From NCBI GenBank assembly GCA_019054805.1, contig JAHQIY010000004.1, positions 5,642,001-5,706,000 of the forward strand: a DNA stretch of 64,000 nt, in the 5' to 3' direction. The notes under the pieces were generated by a model, which made no database searches, was not told the origin of the DNA, and worked only from the letters and a program-made list of their open reading frames with translations. Position numbers and translations under genes: made by a program. Positions 43,501-55,226 of the stretch are shown piece after piece (the stretch's first letter is position 1; each line of letters starts with the position of its first letter). Origin of the DNA: Brachionus manjavacas (Eukaryota > Rotifera > Eurotatoria > Ploima > Brachionidae).

Positions 43501-46500
43501 CAAAAGTGTGCTTTTATCTAATTTTAACACAATGGCAAAAAATTATATAGACACTAACCATTGCTGCTTGGCCATAGGCTCATTGAAAGGATTTGTCTAT
43601 CTACTGAATCTAAAATTTCAAGATAAAAATTATGGTGATCTCATTACCATTGATTGCATAAATTGTCTCGGCATTGAGGAAGAAATAGCCGAATCGAACG
43701 CAGACAGTTCCACTAAATTGAATTTATTAACTCATGGCTCGTCTAAAATTTTCAACATTCTTTGGCTAAAATATCAAAAGAGCAGTTTTCTTCTGGTTTG
43801 TTTTAGCCTTTTAAATGGTCTAATGCACTTGTATGAACTCAAGTTAAACAAGCAATTGAGGTTGGTAGCCCGACTTTATTTGCCTGCATGCAAACACCGA
43901 TGGTTCACATCGGCTGCCATAATTACCATCAAATCGCCGGATTTTGCCGAAGAGTCAACAGATAGCGAAAATTTGCACCAACAAATGCACCTAATTGGCG
44001 GCGACAAATGCGGAAATCTACATTTGTACAGATTGGACGTAATTTTGGACTCTTCCAGTGAAGATTGCGAAGATAATGGCGCACTGAAACTCGTCAAGCC
44101 AATTGAAAGCATTAGTAATGTAACCAAAGAAAATTCGCCAATTTCTGCCATTTATGCCCGAAATTTAGACCAAGCTGATGGCGAATTTTTAAACTATCTG
44201 ATCATTTGTGGCTGTAAAGACGGTTTTTACAGAATTTTTGAACTGAATTCCAATTGTTTTTCCGAATTGGATGCAGAAGATAGTCTAAGTGGTGAGAGCG
44301 AAAAATTGACAAAACAAATTACTAAATCAATGCTTAAATTAATCAACAAATGTCAGATTAACTCCTACATTGATCTAATAGAAGAGTTTATATTCGATAC
44401 AGATGAACGCAAAGAGTATTCTTTACTTAATAATGTTGACCAAAAATTAAGTTTTTGGGAAAAAAACAATTTAGAATTAAGTCTCAAATTAGCTCTGTGT
44501 TTTTACGGTGATAAATTTATGCTGTGGAATTTTCAGCTAAATCGGGCACTATTCGAATCTAAGTGCGGAGGAGCCAATCGGTCTTGGGACTTTGAATTCA
44601 TGGAAAGCCCAAATGATGAAAATTTGATATTTAGATTTGTCTATGTCAAGAGTAAAAGTATATCAGAAAATCGAAAAGTTCTTTTTAGAAGCGAAATAGA
44701 GCGACCTGTGTCCCAGACTAGAAATCATTTGTGTCAAATATTCCACGGAAATGCCATTACAATTAATAGATTTATTTTAAGTAGTAAATATCTACTCACC
44801 GGCTCCGAAGATACCCAGTTAATAGTCACTAAAATTACTGATGATAAATGCTTTAATTTAATCCATGAATTTCACTTGCAGGGCCATGACTCGGTGGTAA
44901 AATGCATGGATTTTTATCCACTTAATGATTCAGAGTTTTTGCTTATAACTGCTGGCGGAAAAGCAAACATTAAAATATGGAAAATGATTTTTTCTCAAAA
45001 TTGTGAAAATATAGATAGAATTATCAGCTTGTACGAGTTCAAGAGAAAATTAATAAATGGTGCTAAAAATGAGTCAAAAAGCTCTAATAGCGAAAAGCCT
45101 TGGTTATACATCGATCTAAAATCCAATCCCGATGTTAGATTTATGGATGTTTGTGTCATAAATTCTAATAAAGATACTGATCCTATTTTGTGCTTTGCAT
45201 GCTCCGATGGATGCATCAGGTATATTAATTTATAAATTTAAATTTCCCTACTTTTATTTGAGCATTCAAAATTTAGTTTCCAATTTTTAGCTCCCCAACT
45301 TGTGAAAAATTCGATTACAAAAACTTAAATAATCAATGCTTTGATCACAAATAATTTTCTTTTTTTGAGATTTTAGCGACCGGGGAAAAGGTAATAATTT
45401 TTAGGAACTAAAATATATATTCTAATTCAAGAAAAGCCTGAAACATTTTCAAAAAAAAAATTTGATGAACTCGGTAAAATTCTGCTTTTATTGCTTCAAA
45501 AAAATGTTCCGAGGTATTGACGACAGTCCTTAAATCCGACGTTCTACCTTTTTATTCTGCAGCTTGGTAAAAAATTCTCATAGAAGAGCTTTTTCCAGTT
45601 GAAATATTTGCTAAAAGTTCCATATAAACAAAAAAAGGATTTTGAATAAGATAATGTCATTCTTATCCTTGATTTGTTCATAAAATGAGAAACTATATAT
45701 ATTAAAGGGGCAACAATAAATTCCAATGAAGCTCAAGATTTAAAACTTGGTTAAAAAAATAAGAAAAAATATAAAAATAAATTCCTTTAACTTTTTATTT
45801 GATAATATTTCAGTTACAGTTTCATCAAAGTCATCATACAGTGAAAAATTGATTGCAATTTCTATAATTTCTATTATATCTCCGCAAGAAAGCATATTTC
45901 GAGTCTAATAATTTTTTTCCTAAGCTTAGTTTTTATTTTAGCTTTATTAAAGAAAGAATTTTTTATCTGTTTAAAATTTTTATGAGTGCAGTGTATTAAT
46001 TTTATTCGAATTATAAGGACATGAAAAATATCTTGTTTTTCATTAGAGAAGACGCATTAAATTTGACAAAAAATTGAATACTCGAATTTGAGCAGGGATA
46101 CTTAAAAAAATTAATTTTTGTTTATTTTTTTGTCTTAGAATTTTTCGGTATTTAATAGAAACAAATAAATTATATTTAATTAACAAATATGAGTATCCGA
46201 AATGTCTGTTATGCATCAAGAAATTAACAATAAATGACGAATCATATTTGCTGTCTTTTGGTACTGATGGTAATCTTTTATTCTGGAGGATTAACAGTCC
46301 TGATGATCAAATACCCCAAATTATTTCTGGCCTAAACCAATCAGGCATTAATGATGTCGATTTGATTATTATTCCTAATTCCAGACAAGCTATCGTAGCT
46401 ACTGTTGGAGACGATACTTGTTTGAGCTTGGTAAAAATAGAAGTGAATATTGAACAAAATGTAAAAATGGTATCGCCAATAGTCAAATTTGAAATGTCTC

Positions 46501-49500
46501 ATGCTTCGGCGATTGCAGGTTAGATATTAATTTATAATTAATTCATTTTTAGATCCAGCATTAGTTAGTTCGGATATTAAAAAGACGTTTTTTGATTTCA
46601 GACTCTCTAATTCTGCTTAATTTAGAAGATTTTACCAGACTACGAAAGCAATTAAAATTAATTATTTATTTATTTTTTTATTCAATGAACGCCTTGTAGG
46701 CGATGTAAAAAAATAAAAAAAAAAAAAAAAAAAAATTAAAATAAGTTTAAGACAAAAAAAAGAGTAGCATCCGATAATTTTAAATTCAAATGTTAATTTT
46801 TATAAGTTTCCTTTAATTTCAATAATTATTATTCCTTTTTTTTTTCCAATTTTCTTTTCTCTTTTCTCTTCGCTTTTTTTTTTTTTTTATTATGTAAAAA
46901 TTTGGGTCTTGTTCAAAATGAGATCATTTTGATGATACTGGCTTGGTGAACAATAATTATCACCAAATCCATGATCACACAATAAAGGTTGTGGAATAAA
47001 AAATGGTACAAAATTAATTTTATCAGAAAAAATTTTTTATTTAACAAAAGCTTTTTTTTTAAAAAAAAAAACTGAACTATTTTGAAAAAATAATATCGAG
47101 CCTAGAGCGAACCTTTGGGTCGATATTGCTCAGGCAAGTGCCATTTTGTTTTCGAGTTGCTTAAGATTTTTGGCCTTCCAATCACCCTCATAAACTTTAG
47201 CTTTCAAATTTCGCCAAAAATCTTCGATTGGACGTGCTTATGGTTACGCTTGCTGGATTCACTTCTTTGACAACATACCTTATATTTTTATCTAACAAAT
47301 AAGTCTGTGCCATATTCGCATAATGATATGATTCTAAGTCGGGCCAAAATACATAGTTGCCATCCTGATAATATTCTTTAATCATTGATTCAAGTCATTT
47401 CTTAATACACTCTCCAAGGTAGACATGTTAATCGATCGCTAAACCACTATGTACAAAATATGGTTCGCTTATTCCGCGTTGTGAAAAAGCCAACCAGACC
47501 ATTAATTTTTCTTCAAATTTTTAACGTACTTGTTCTTTACACTCTCCGGCGTCTAGCTAACGTTATTGCAATAAAGTGAATCGCCTTACAACTTCAGCTT
47601 TTGGCAAATTTAATAATAATAATAATAATAAAAAGCTACAGCAGACTAACTGCGGAGCAATGCTATATCTAGCCTTGCTATGGTAGCTGTCTGATTTTAA
47701 AATATGTCTTAAAGAGATTATGTTAATAGGAAAAAATTAATTATTTTTGTTTCAAAAAGATATCCAATTTGTTTTTTAATTCATTTTTAGATTTTGAATT
47801 TACAACCTCTATCGGTAACTCGTTCCACGCATTCACCACTCTATTTGTTAGAAAGTTCTCTCTCACTTTGATCCTTGACATTTGCTTGGTCAATCTTTTA
47901 TGATGTCCTCGGATTCCACCAGCTGGACCATTACTTGTTAGTGCATGGCTTTTAATGTACGGATTCTGCCATTTGACTGCGCTAAAACAATTCATTATTT
48001 GGCAAATTTTGGTTATTTTTATTAAGTTATACAAATCTTTTTTGATGGTTTCGTACATTTTTTTACTAGCAACTTGTCGAAAATTTAACATTTTAATATA
48101 AATTTTATTTATTTTAAAGCTAGTATCAGCATGATTTCAAATTTTGAAAATTTGGAAAGGTCTTGTCTACTCTTAAAGCAAATTTTTGTGCCATTTTTTA
48201 TTCCACACCCGTTATTTGATCAAAAATATGAAAAAAAAAACTAAATTAAAAAGTTTTGATCAGTGTTTACATTTTTGTGATCAATTTTGATTTTTCTCCA
48301 AACAATAAATTTATCTTATTAAAAATTGGAAAAAAATGCATTTTTTTAGCCAAGTTCACCCAGTTTTGAGTTTTTGGCCTATCGACCACGAGCAAAGCTG
48401 TCGTATTGTAGAGAATATTGACAAAACTGTCTCTGCGTTTAAACTATGAAAGTGGAGTAAATTGAATAAACCGTCTTTGATACAGTCAAATCAGCTGCCG
48501 AAGATCTAATGACAGGCAAAATAAACGAGTCATTAAAATGGAACATTTTAATCATTTTCAAAAATAGATTCCATTGATTTAAATGATTTTGATGCACCAT
48601 TTTTTTTAACCATATTTTGTTGCTCAAAAAGGTACATTAAAAGAAGATGAGCGCCTCCCCTTTATCCACTAGGATAGAATAGGGATAATTATTATTATTT
48701 TATTTTTTTCAAACACATTTAGAGCACATCTCATTAATATTCTCTTAGTGATCAATGCTCAATTATCAAGTGATCAGTCTTGTTAACAAACCAGCATCAT
48801 CAAAATAATTACATTTTTTACAGTTTTAAAGGATGATGTATCAATCTGTAAAAAATGATAAAATTAGACGAAACTGATATATAAAATACATTTTTTTGAA
48901 AAATTTTTCTTTGAATTTTTTTAAAGGAAATTTATTAAAAACTTTTAAATAAAAAAAAATTAAAGAAAACTTAAAAAAATAGAATCTGATTGATTTGTTT
49001 TTTAAGACAAATTTATGATCAAAATTTTATAATCATGTTCAAAATTTTTTATTAATTGACCGTTTTTAAGCATTTTTTAGTAAAAATTTAATCACAAATT
49101 TTATAATATTTAGCTTATAATATTGTTGTCAAACATAATCTTTCTATATAAAAATATATCCTCTGCATTATTATTTAAAAAAAAAACAAAAAAATTTTTT
49201 TAACAATAAATTTTTGATCATAAAATTCAATTTACCAGTTTTAGATGATGCTTCAAGATTAATAACTAAAAAAAAAGAAAAAAATCCTGAAACTTATTTG
49301 TTTGAATTACAATTATCATTGTTTTAGATTTTTGCAAAAATTTTAGAAGATTTGCCAGTTATATGTTCATGAAAATTTACCAGAAATTATTTTTCTGTTC
49401 TAAATAATAACAGATTTCTAGATACAAAAACAATCATCAAACATTCATCATCATTTAACAATAAAGATCGATTAAAAGAGGCAAGACTGTAATTTGGTCC

Positions 49501-51176
49501 CAGAATAATTTTAAAAATATGGTTTTTAAATAAAAAAAAACAAAAAATTTGTTTAGGTAAAGCTTTTCTGAATAAGAATTTTTGAAAAATTTGGGATTAA
49601 TTAAATTGGAAATTAAGTTTAATAATTAAAATCTTTAAATTTAATTATAGAATTTGATTTTTAGCTTAATTCAATTGTTGATTTAATGAGGCAATATCAT
49701 TACATAGAAAAAAAAACATAGGAAATTTACATTGAAAAGTGACAAATTTTTTTTCCAAAAATTAATACTTAGAAAAAAATTGAATTTGAATAAAGACAAG
49801 TTTCTTGTTAATTTAAATTCAATTTTTTTTTTAACTTCTATAATTTTTGAAAAAAATTTTCTCTTATGATATTTTCAAATATCTGGCTAAAGAAAATTTA
49901 AATGGAGATTTTTATTTAAAAATCTTAAATTAAATGCTTCCTCGCCGATGAGACGATTCCATTGTTTCCAATAAAATATTGGAACTTAAACAAAAGAAGG
50001 CCTTGTGAATTTTGAAACAAAAAACAAAAACAAAAGTTTTAAAATTGAAATAAATTATTTAATTTAGGTCCAAAAGTTTTTCTGAAAATTGTATCAGCTG
50101 ATACAAAGCTTGAATCACCCATAATTTCTCTCTGCAAATAACCTGCAACATTTTTTTTAAATTTTCAAAAAAGATCAAAGACAGAAAAAAAGAGATGAAA
50201 TTTATATAAACAAAATTAGAATTTCTAGATAAACTAATAGGAATCATGTGAAACTAATTTTTATTTATCTTATGATATAAAAGCTTAATAGATTTTTTTG
50301 ACCAAGCATTTGACCAAAAAATATGGTAATTTTTTCAATGTTAATTTTTCTATGTAATGATATAGAGCCGATTTAATGATTTAAAGTAGGCTTTTATTTT
50401 CTTCTTCTAAATTTTGCACTCTTTGGAGTAAAAAGAGTTCATGCAACTGATCTATTCTGATCTGTTCTTAGCGGTCAGTTTCTGGTTTTAACTTTAACCG
50501 TTCTGCTAAAGGCCATCTTTGGTCTCATTGAATTCCTTTTTCATTGAGGTGTCCAAATAATTCTGCCCTAATGATTCTATTTGTTGACATTCCAAGCAAA
50601 TATCCAAGCCACTTGAGTCACTTTTTTATATTAAAAACAATTTACTTGATCATACAATTTTAAATAAGTCATAGGTCTAATAAGCTTTTCTACAAATTGA
50701 TGATCATGAATATCATATGATCAAAGCAAACCCAATGCCTCTCATTTTTTTTATTTCAAAGATTTTATCCTTTCAAAATTTTAAGAGTTATAAAGTATTG
50801 TAAAATTTTGATTAAAAATTTTTTTAATAAATAATAAAAATTTGAAGGAGTAAGATTTCTTCTTCCAAACTTAATAGCAACCGTTTCAAAAGATCAACGA
50901 TTAGTTATATGGAAAATCGATTTGGAAAATGAAATAGTAAATTATGAAAATTTTTTTTATTGTTTAAAAAAGAATATTTATATAGAGAAGCCCAGTAAAA
51001 ACTTATTTCTCTAATGTACCCGATGTATCATCATTAGATCTAATCAAACTGAATGAGTAATTTAATTTTAATTTTTAAAATTTATCTTATAATTGTTCAT
51101 TCAAAGCAATTGGTTTCGAATTTCACTTGTTGGAGTTGGAATGGAAATAATAGATTTCAAATTAAAAAATGAATGA
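40516..51176 (+). CDS. WDR6: WDR6 (tRNA 2'-O-methylation cofactor)
   Basis: WD40 scaffold that partners FTSJ1/Trm7 for 2'-O-methylation of tRNA wobble position 34 (yeast Rtt10/Trm734). Exons 40516-40597, 42393-42744, 42796-45219, 46139-46518, 50848-50936, 50986-51056 and 51107-51176 total 1156 codons in phase, close to the human length (about 1120). The N terminus FYKGPITSCEYLDSEKILIG and GYGPYLSL match the family start. Many WD blades are visible (GHQGVIFNIEYSHRSNYIYS, TSDDRSINVWKI, GEDLKCCLWNV, HGNAITINRFILSSKYLLTG, GHDSVVKCMDFYP). C-terminal exons read LIATVSKDQRLVIWKI, YFSNVPDVSSLDL and LVGVGMEIIDF. AATAAA overlaps the stop. The first intron (1.8 kb) contains hairpins and a small frame; the fourth (4.3 kb) is packed with transposon relics. 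It converges on the LRAT-family gene, 98 bp apart. Very secure. Confidence 0.95.
41010..41261 (+). CDS. small open frame in WDR6 intron 1, possible membrane microprotein
   Basis: An 83-codon ATG frame: a hydrophobic start (MFTFTLRFIFNKLKLL), a basic stretch (QIKKKSKIPFYLKTK), then a polar tail with normal-looking codons (NHTTNDNATLSANTPINFNQ, TEPSTDQQSELLTKSMI). An overlapping upstream frame from 40953 reads MVIQLKFIFCILVLLST and could supply a signal peptide through an unseen intron. No family recognised. Could be a nested gene or chance. Confidence 0.3.
   Translation: MFTFTLRFIFNKLKLLQIKKKSKIPFYLKTKINHTTNDNATLSANTPINFNQPFDENIFTYQNLGNTEPSTDQQSELLTKSMI
41547..41658. other. three consecutive hairpins in WDR6 intron 1
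   Basis: (1) TGTGTTACT/AGTAACACA, 9 bp stem, 41547-41575. (2) TTTAGAT/ATCTAAA, 7 bp, 41580-41600. (3) ACAATCTAAG/CTTAGATTGT, 10 bp, 13-base loop, 41626-41658. All stems are perfect. Arms of 2 and 3 share ATCTAA and could pair alternatively. Possible structured intronic RNA. Confidence 0.4.
46675..46735 (-). repeat. LINE-like 3' end
   Basis: Minus sense: TTACATCGCCTACAAGGCG, then TTCATTGAATAAAAAAATAA and AAATAAT. Hairpin CGCC/GGCG followed by TTGAATAAA, as at 10618 and 14500. In WDR6 intron 4, bordered by an A-rich run. Confidence 0.45.
47090..47580 (-). mobile_element. mariner/Tc1-type transposase relic
   Basis: Frames on minus give the C-terminal DDE region: YVFWPDLESYHYANMAQTYL, LDKNIRYVVKEVNPASV, then after a frame shift ARPIEDFWRNLKAKVYEG and DWKAKNLKQLENKM. 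The W.DLASSHYA..N..FV.K..NPPN..Q.RPIEDFW pattern is diagnostic. An upstream fragment resembles KLMVWLAFSQRG..EPYF. Lies in WDR6 intron 4, antisense to the gene. Dead by frameshift. Confidence 0.8.
47605..48100 (-). mobile_element. non-LTR retrotransposon C-terminal fragment C
   Basis: A 116-codon open frame (47741-48091) shows the well-known jockey/CR1-like reverse-transcriptase C terminus: GIRGHHKRLTKQMSRIKVRE, NFLTNRVVNAWNELPIEVV and NSKSKNELKNKLDIFLKQK. The 3' UTR follows with a hairpin (CAGCTACC..GCTGTAGCT) and an (ATT)n tail near 47610. 5'-truncated, antisense in WDR6 intron 4. A different family from copies A and B. Confidence 0.85.
48621..48692 (+). mobile_element. SINE 3' fragment
   Basis: TGCTCAAAAAGGTACATTAA, then GATGAGCGCCTCCCC and CCACTAGGATAGAATAGGGA. 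5'-truncated copy of the SINE at 5156, in WDR6 intron 4. Confidence 0.7.
50430..50640 (-). mobile_element. short non-LTR retrotransposon C-terminal fragment
   Basis: Minus frame reads KWLGYLLGMSTNRIIRAEL, then FGHLNEKGIQ and WPLAERLKLKPETD. This matches the RW.GH..RM...R..K..LFG...G.R..GRP pattern in the tail of some LINE reverse transcriptases. A separate relic in WDR6 intron 4. Confidence 0.55.
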
Positions 51177-51274
51177 ATAAATTTTATTTAAAAATAAATT
51201 TAACAAAAATAAAGTTTTAAAAATTCAAAGTTTTAAAATTCAAAGTTTAAAAATTCAAAATTCAAAATGCAATC

Positions 51275-54200
51275 CTAATTATTGCTTGAATCAATATCCT
51301 TTTCTTTATTTGTTTCTTTTCTTCCCCCAAATAACCACAAAGAAGATACAGCTAAAATCGAAGAAAAAGCAACGCCTTGAATCAATCTAGTTTGTACCGT
51401 TTCAACTTCTGGTGATCTTGAGACACCATTTCGAATTGAAGACACAAAATTTTGGCAATTATCATTCAATACGCTGTAGCCTAATTCTCCCAATCTTTTT
51501 TTGCATTCATCAAGAATTTCTTCTTTTTCTCTAAGTTTAAACTTTAAGATTTAAGGTCAAGTCGAAACTAAATTAAATAGTTTCGACTTGACCAGAATTA
51601 ACTGGTCAAGTCGAATATAAATAATTTCGATTAATGTGAAAAAAATAATCACAACATTTATTAACTTAACCAACAAAAATGAGATAAAAGTTTATTCGTA
51701 GTCATTTCAAAGAGAAATCAATTTAATTTGAATTAATACTTATTTCTTCATTCCTAAATCTTAATCTCTTACCGTAAAAACTCGCAAAACTGTCACATGG
51801 GATTTAAAAAAAAATAATGAGGCCCAAAAAATTATCTAGTGAAAAATGAAATTAAAGATTTAACAAAAAATTAACTATGTTCATTTCAGAATCCACGTTA
51901 AGTTCATCCATCACTGGCAGAACTATCTCATTAAGTTTTTGCTCTTCACCAAAATGAAAACCATTAAAATACTGAACAATATCGTCTTCAACATCTTTGA
52001 AATATTCTTGATTAATAATTTGCTAATTAGCTCTTTTCTATTTATGTTCGACCGTTGATAGAAAAAATAAGTTCTTGTGAAAGTGGTGTAAAAATTGGAA
52101 ACTTAAAGGTTGACACACTTGTGCATGGAGATGACATACTACTCTTAAGCGAAACAAAAAAAGGACTCCAAGAGCTACTTGACATAGCTGACGAATATGG
52201 TAAGGAATTCGATTTCAAATACAACCCTGAGAAAACAAATTTCATGATCTTTAATGAAAAAATCCTGCGCATTGCGACGTCACAACGTGAAGATGTTTGG
52301 CAAGGCGAATCAACACTCTGTGACTCTGTAATCTCAAAAACTGACTGCATTAGGTACTTAGGAACTGAAATCGACACGTTCGACAAAGGCGACAGTCACA
52401 TTAAAAGGCTAAAGCAAAAGGTGATTTCCGCTATAGCCAAACTAAACCCTATTGGAATCAACTCAAAGGTTCTTTGCCTATTTATGAAAGGTCAGCTTTT
52501 CAAAGTCTACATAAGACCAGTTCTCTTATACGGACTAGAGAATATTTACCTAAATAAAACCACCACAAATGACATCAAACGTTTCAATCTAAAAAAAATG
52601 TACGAACTCCCGAAACGCTGCAGGATCAAAGATCTACATATAGCTCTTAACATTCTTCCTCTACCTGAAGTCTTGAAAAAAATCAAGCTCGAATTTATGA
52701 AAAGACTGATCAATAACACCTACACTAAGAAATTAATTGAAGAAACTCTCCCTTACACCCTTGAGAAAGACTTAATCTCGGAAATAATCGAAATCATTGA
52801 TGGCGAAAATGAACTATTAATAAATAACCAAGTAAGTATTATAGATAAAATAAAAGCGACTCTTTACGTCTTGGAAGTAAATTGGGATGCAAAAAAGCTT
52901 GAAACTGAGAAGGCAAAATGTGTCAAAGAGGTACTTGGACGCAAAAATCGCGAGAACATCACAGAAGAGCTATTTAACCTACTAAAATTTGAAAATTTAA
53001 GTATCTAAGAATATTTTATATCAATTTTTTCGAATCTTTTTTTTTTTTCAAATTACTGTCACTCTACAAATCTAAAAAAAAAAAATTTTATTTTTTTCTT
53101 GTTCTTGTACTATTTAATTATTTAATTTTATCATTTTTATCTATTTGATTTTTTGAGCATGACCAGGACATCGAAGGTTGTTTGATATGGTATAAATTTC
53201 GTGTTTTTATGAATTTATTGGTCAATCATTCCAAATAATACTTCAGAAAGCTTTCAAGGGCAAAATCCAGAACACATTCGCTGACTGTAAAAGATGCCAA
53301 GTTTTAAATAATTAGCGTGTATTCTTGTAAAATTGAATTAAATTTTAAGTTCCATGACACTATGAGAAAAAAACTTTAAAAGAACACTGGAGCCTTGTTG
53401 AAAAGTAATAAATATATTGGAATTATTCATAATATTTTCATTCCATAACCCAGGGTGTTTAGAAAAAAATTATTAAAAGAATAGATTAAACAAGTTTAAG
53501 ATTAATAATTATAGATTGATAATTAAACTAGGCTTAAGTAATATGATTAGGACTATGGTAAGTTACATCCCATAACTAATGGGGTAATTTGCGAGGTTTG
53601 ACTATATTTAATGATTAAAATTCTCTTTTAAACAATTTGATGGACACATTATTCATTAAGAAGGACTTTTAACATCTGATAGTATTGTCGGCAAGTTAAA
53701 AAAATAATTTCTTAAATTTTACTAATCAAATTACCTTGGTTTGTGTTTCGAATCATAAATGTGATTTCCTTTTGACAACAGTCTGTAATCAGCTACTTCA
53801 ATTACAAAATCTTCGCTTACACAAGCTTTTTCAGTTGGAATGCCTATTATGCTTTTCGATGTTATTCCGAAGGAAGCTGAATTCTCAGGCTCACCCCATT
53901 TATGAATAACAGTCATATATGAAGTATCTTAAGTTAAATAGATAATTTTCAATATTTGATTTATTAATTAATAGTTACCGTATAAAATAGCATGATGACT
54001 GTAAAGTCCTCTTTCAAAAACAACGACATCTCCTTCTTTTAGCTGGTGGATTTCAAATAGATTAGATTTCAAAGTTAAAATAATATTCTTTATGTCTAAA
54101 TTATGCTTATTGCTGAATTCTACGATATTAAATTCGTAAAATACCAAGTCAGAGTCATTGTCTAAGAATCTATCAAAATGTTTGACATCTTTCGAGTGCC

Positions 54201-54492
54201 AATTTTTATTCTTTAAGGATTGCCTATGAATTTGATCAATGCTCAAAATATGACCAAAAACTGATTCATTTACTCCGTTAATTCTATCATAAAGATGCAA
54301 AAAGGAACCATTTCCTTGAATGTTTTATACAATCGTTTTATATTTTATTATTTAAAAATTACCTATATAGATGGCCAAAGACCAATTCTTGCCTGAATTA
54401 AAATTTTCTGTTATTCCAATTAAAAATCCTATGTTACCTTCATTTTCGGTCAACATTTCGACTATTTCGAGAGCTTTGAGGGGCCTGCGCAT
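51275..54492 (-). CDS. PLAAT/H-rev107-like LRAT-family protein with an extra degenerate LRAT-like half
   Basis: 304-residue protein from four exons: 54363-54492, 53979-54314, 53735-53927 and 51275-51530 (305 codons in phase). The C-terminal half is a complete NlpC/P60-LRAT domain as in PLAAT phospholipase A/acyltransferases. It has LKEGDVVVFERGLYSHHAIL with the first His, YMTVIHKWG with the second His, NDNCQNFVSSIRNGVSRS with the catalytic Cys, then a hydrophobic C-terminal anchor (LIQGVAFSSILAVSSLWLF). It should therefore act on phospholipid acyl chains at membranes. Residues 1-120 look like a second, decayed LRAT start: GNIGFLIGITENF, NWSLAIYIGNGSFLHLYD, lacking the first His and the Cys. 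Intron 3 (2.2 kb) holds a LINE fragment in opposite orientation. A convergent neighbour, WDR6, ends 98 bp away. The start ATG at 54492 is the first in frame. Confidence 0.85.
51852..52031 (-). other. orphan open frame in intron 3 of the LRAT-family gene
   Basis: After the possible acceptor GCTAATTAG the minus strand reads QIINQEYFKDVEDDIVQYFN, GFHFGEEQKLNEIVLPVMDE and LNVDSEMNIVNFLLNL, then a stop. The codons look coding and the peptide is acidic. It abuts the 5' truncation of the LINE fragment at 52040. It could be an unrecognised transposon piece or an alternative terminal exon, though its phase does not fit the preceding LRAT exon. Confidence 0.3.
52040..53008 (+). mobile_element. non-LTR retrotransposon, 5'-truncated reverse-transcriptase ORF
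   Basis: Uninterrupted frame of about 320 codons: the second half of a LINE reverse transcriptase and its C-terminal domain. Seen: VKIGNLKVDTLVHGDDILLL (the catalytic YADD position reads HGDD), YNPEKTNFMIF, DCIRYLGTEIDT, YIRPVLLYGLENI, then a helical tail ending in a stop. Upstream RT motifs are absent, so the copy was truncated on insertion. Absence of stops implies a fairly recent insertion. It lies antisense to the LRAT-family gene in its third intron. Confidence 0.85.
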
Positions 54493-55226
54493 TTCTGTGC
54501 GTCAATATTCAATTTTCTAGTCTAATTTAATGAAATTTATGTAATTTCATTATTATGAATAATTAAGAATTTTTAAAGATCAAAAAAATTTCATAATTAT
54601 ATTTGTTAATTTTGAAAATGGATTTCGACTTTTTAAGTTTTAAGCTTATAATAATTCAATAATTTATACCTTTAGTTTTTGAAGATAGGTCTATCTTAGA
54701 ATGTTTTTTATCATTAATTTGATAATTTGACTAAAATTACCAAGTGAAAAACTTTAAAAACTTAGGGACAAAAGAACTAAAACCCGTTAAATCAAAAATT
54801 TATATTTATAATTTATATTTTCTAAATTCATAATTGTTCTGATAAATTTTGCAGAATATTTTCAAAAATAATTGAAAATTTGATTCGAAGGCTTGGTAGA
54901 ATCATTTTCTGTAAAAAATGTAAATTAAAATAAATAATTTTAATATTATTTATTCATAATTTTTTACAAGGTAATTTTTATAAAAACATAGACCAAAAAT
55001 AAACAGATGGTGTTTATTTCAAAATTTTTAAATTTTAAGATTTGTTTAAATTTTTCGTTGTTTTGAAATTACACTATGACTCATACGATTTGTTTCTTTG
55101 AATTAAAAAGTAATCTTGAAAATTATTCCTCGTTTTAGGCAATCTGTTTTCCTAAACTTAAGTAGTTTGTCACTTTTGGTCCACTTAAATTCTTGCTCTA
55201 GAAGAAACATTCTTGCTCTATTTCAA

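Noticed and set aside
48812-48857. 12-bp perfect hairpin CATTTTTTACAG/CTGTAAAAAATG
   Set aside because: Low-complexity arms in AT-rich intron DNA; can arise by chance, so not raised to a finding.
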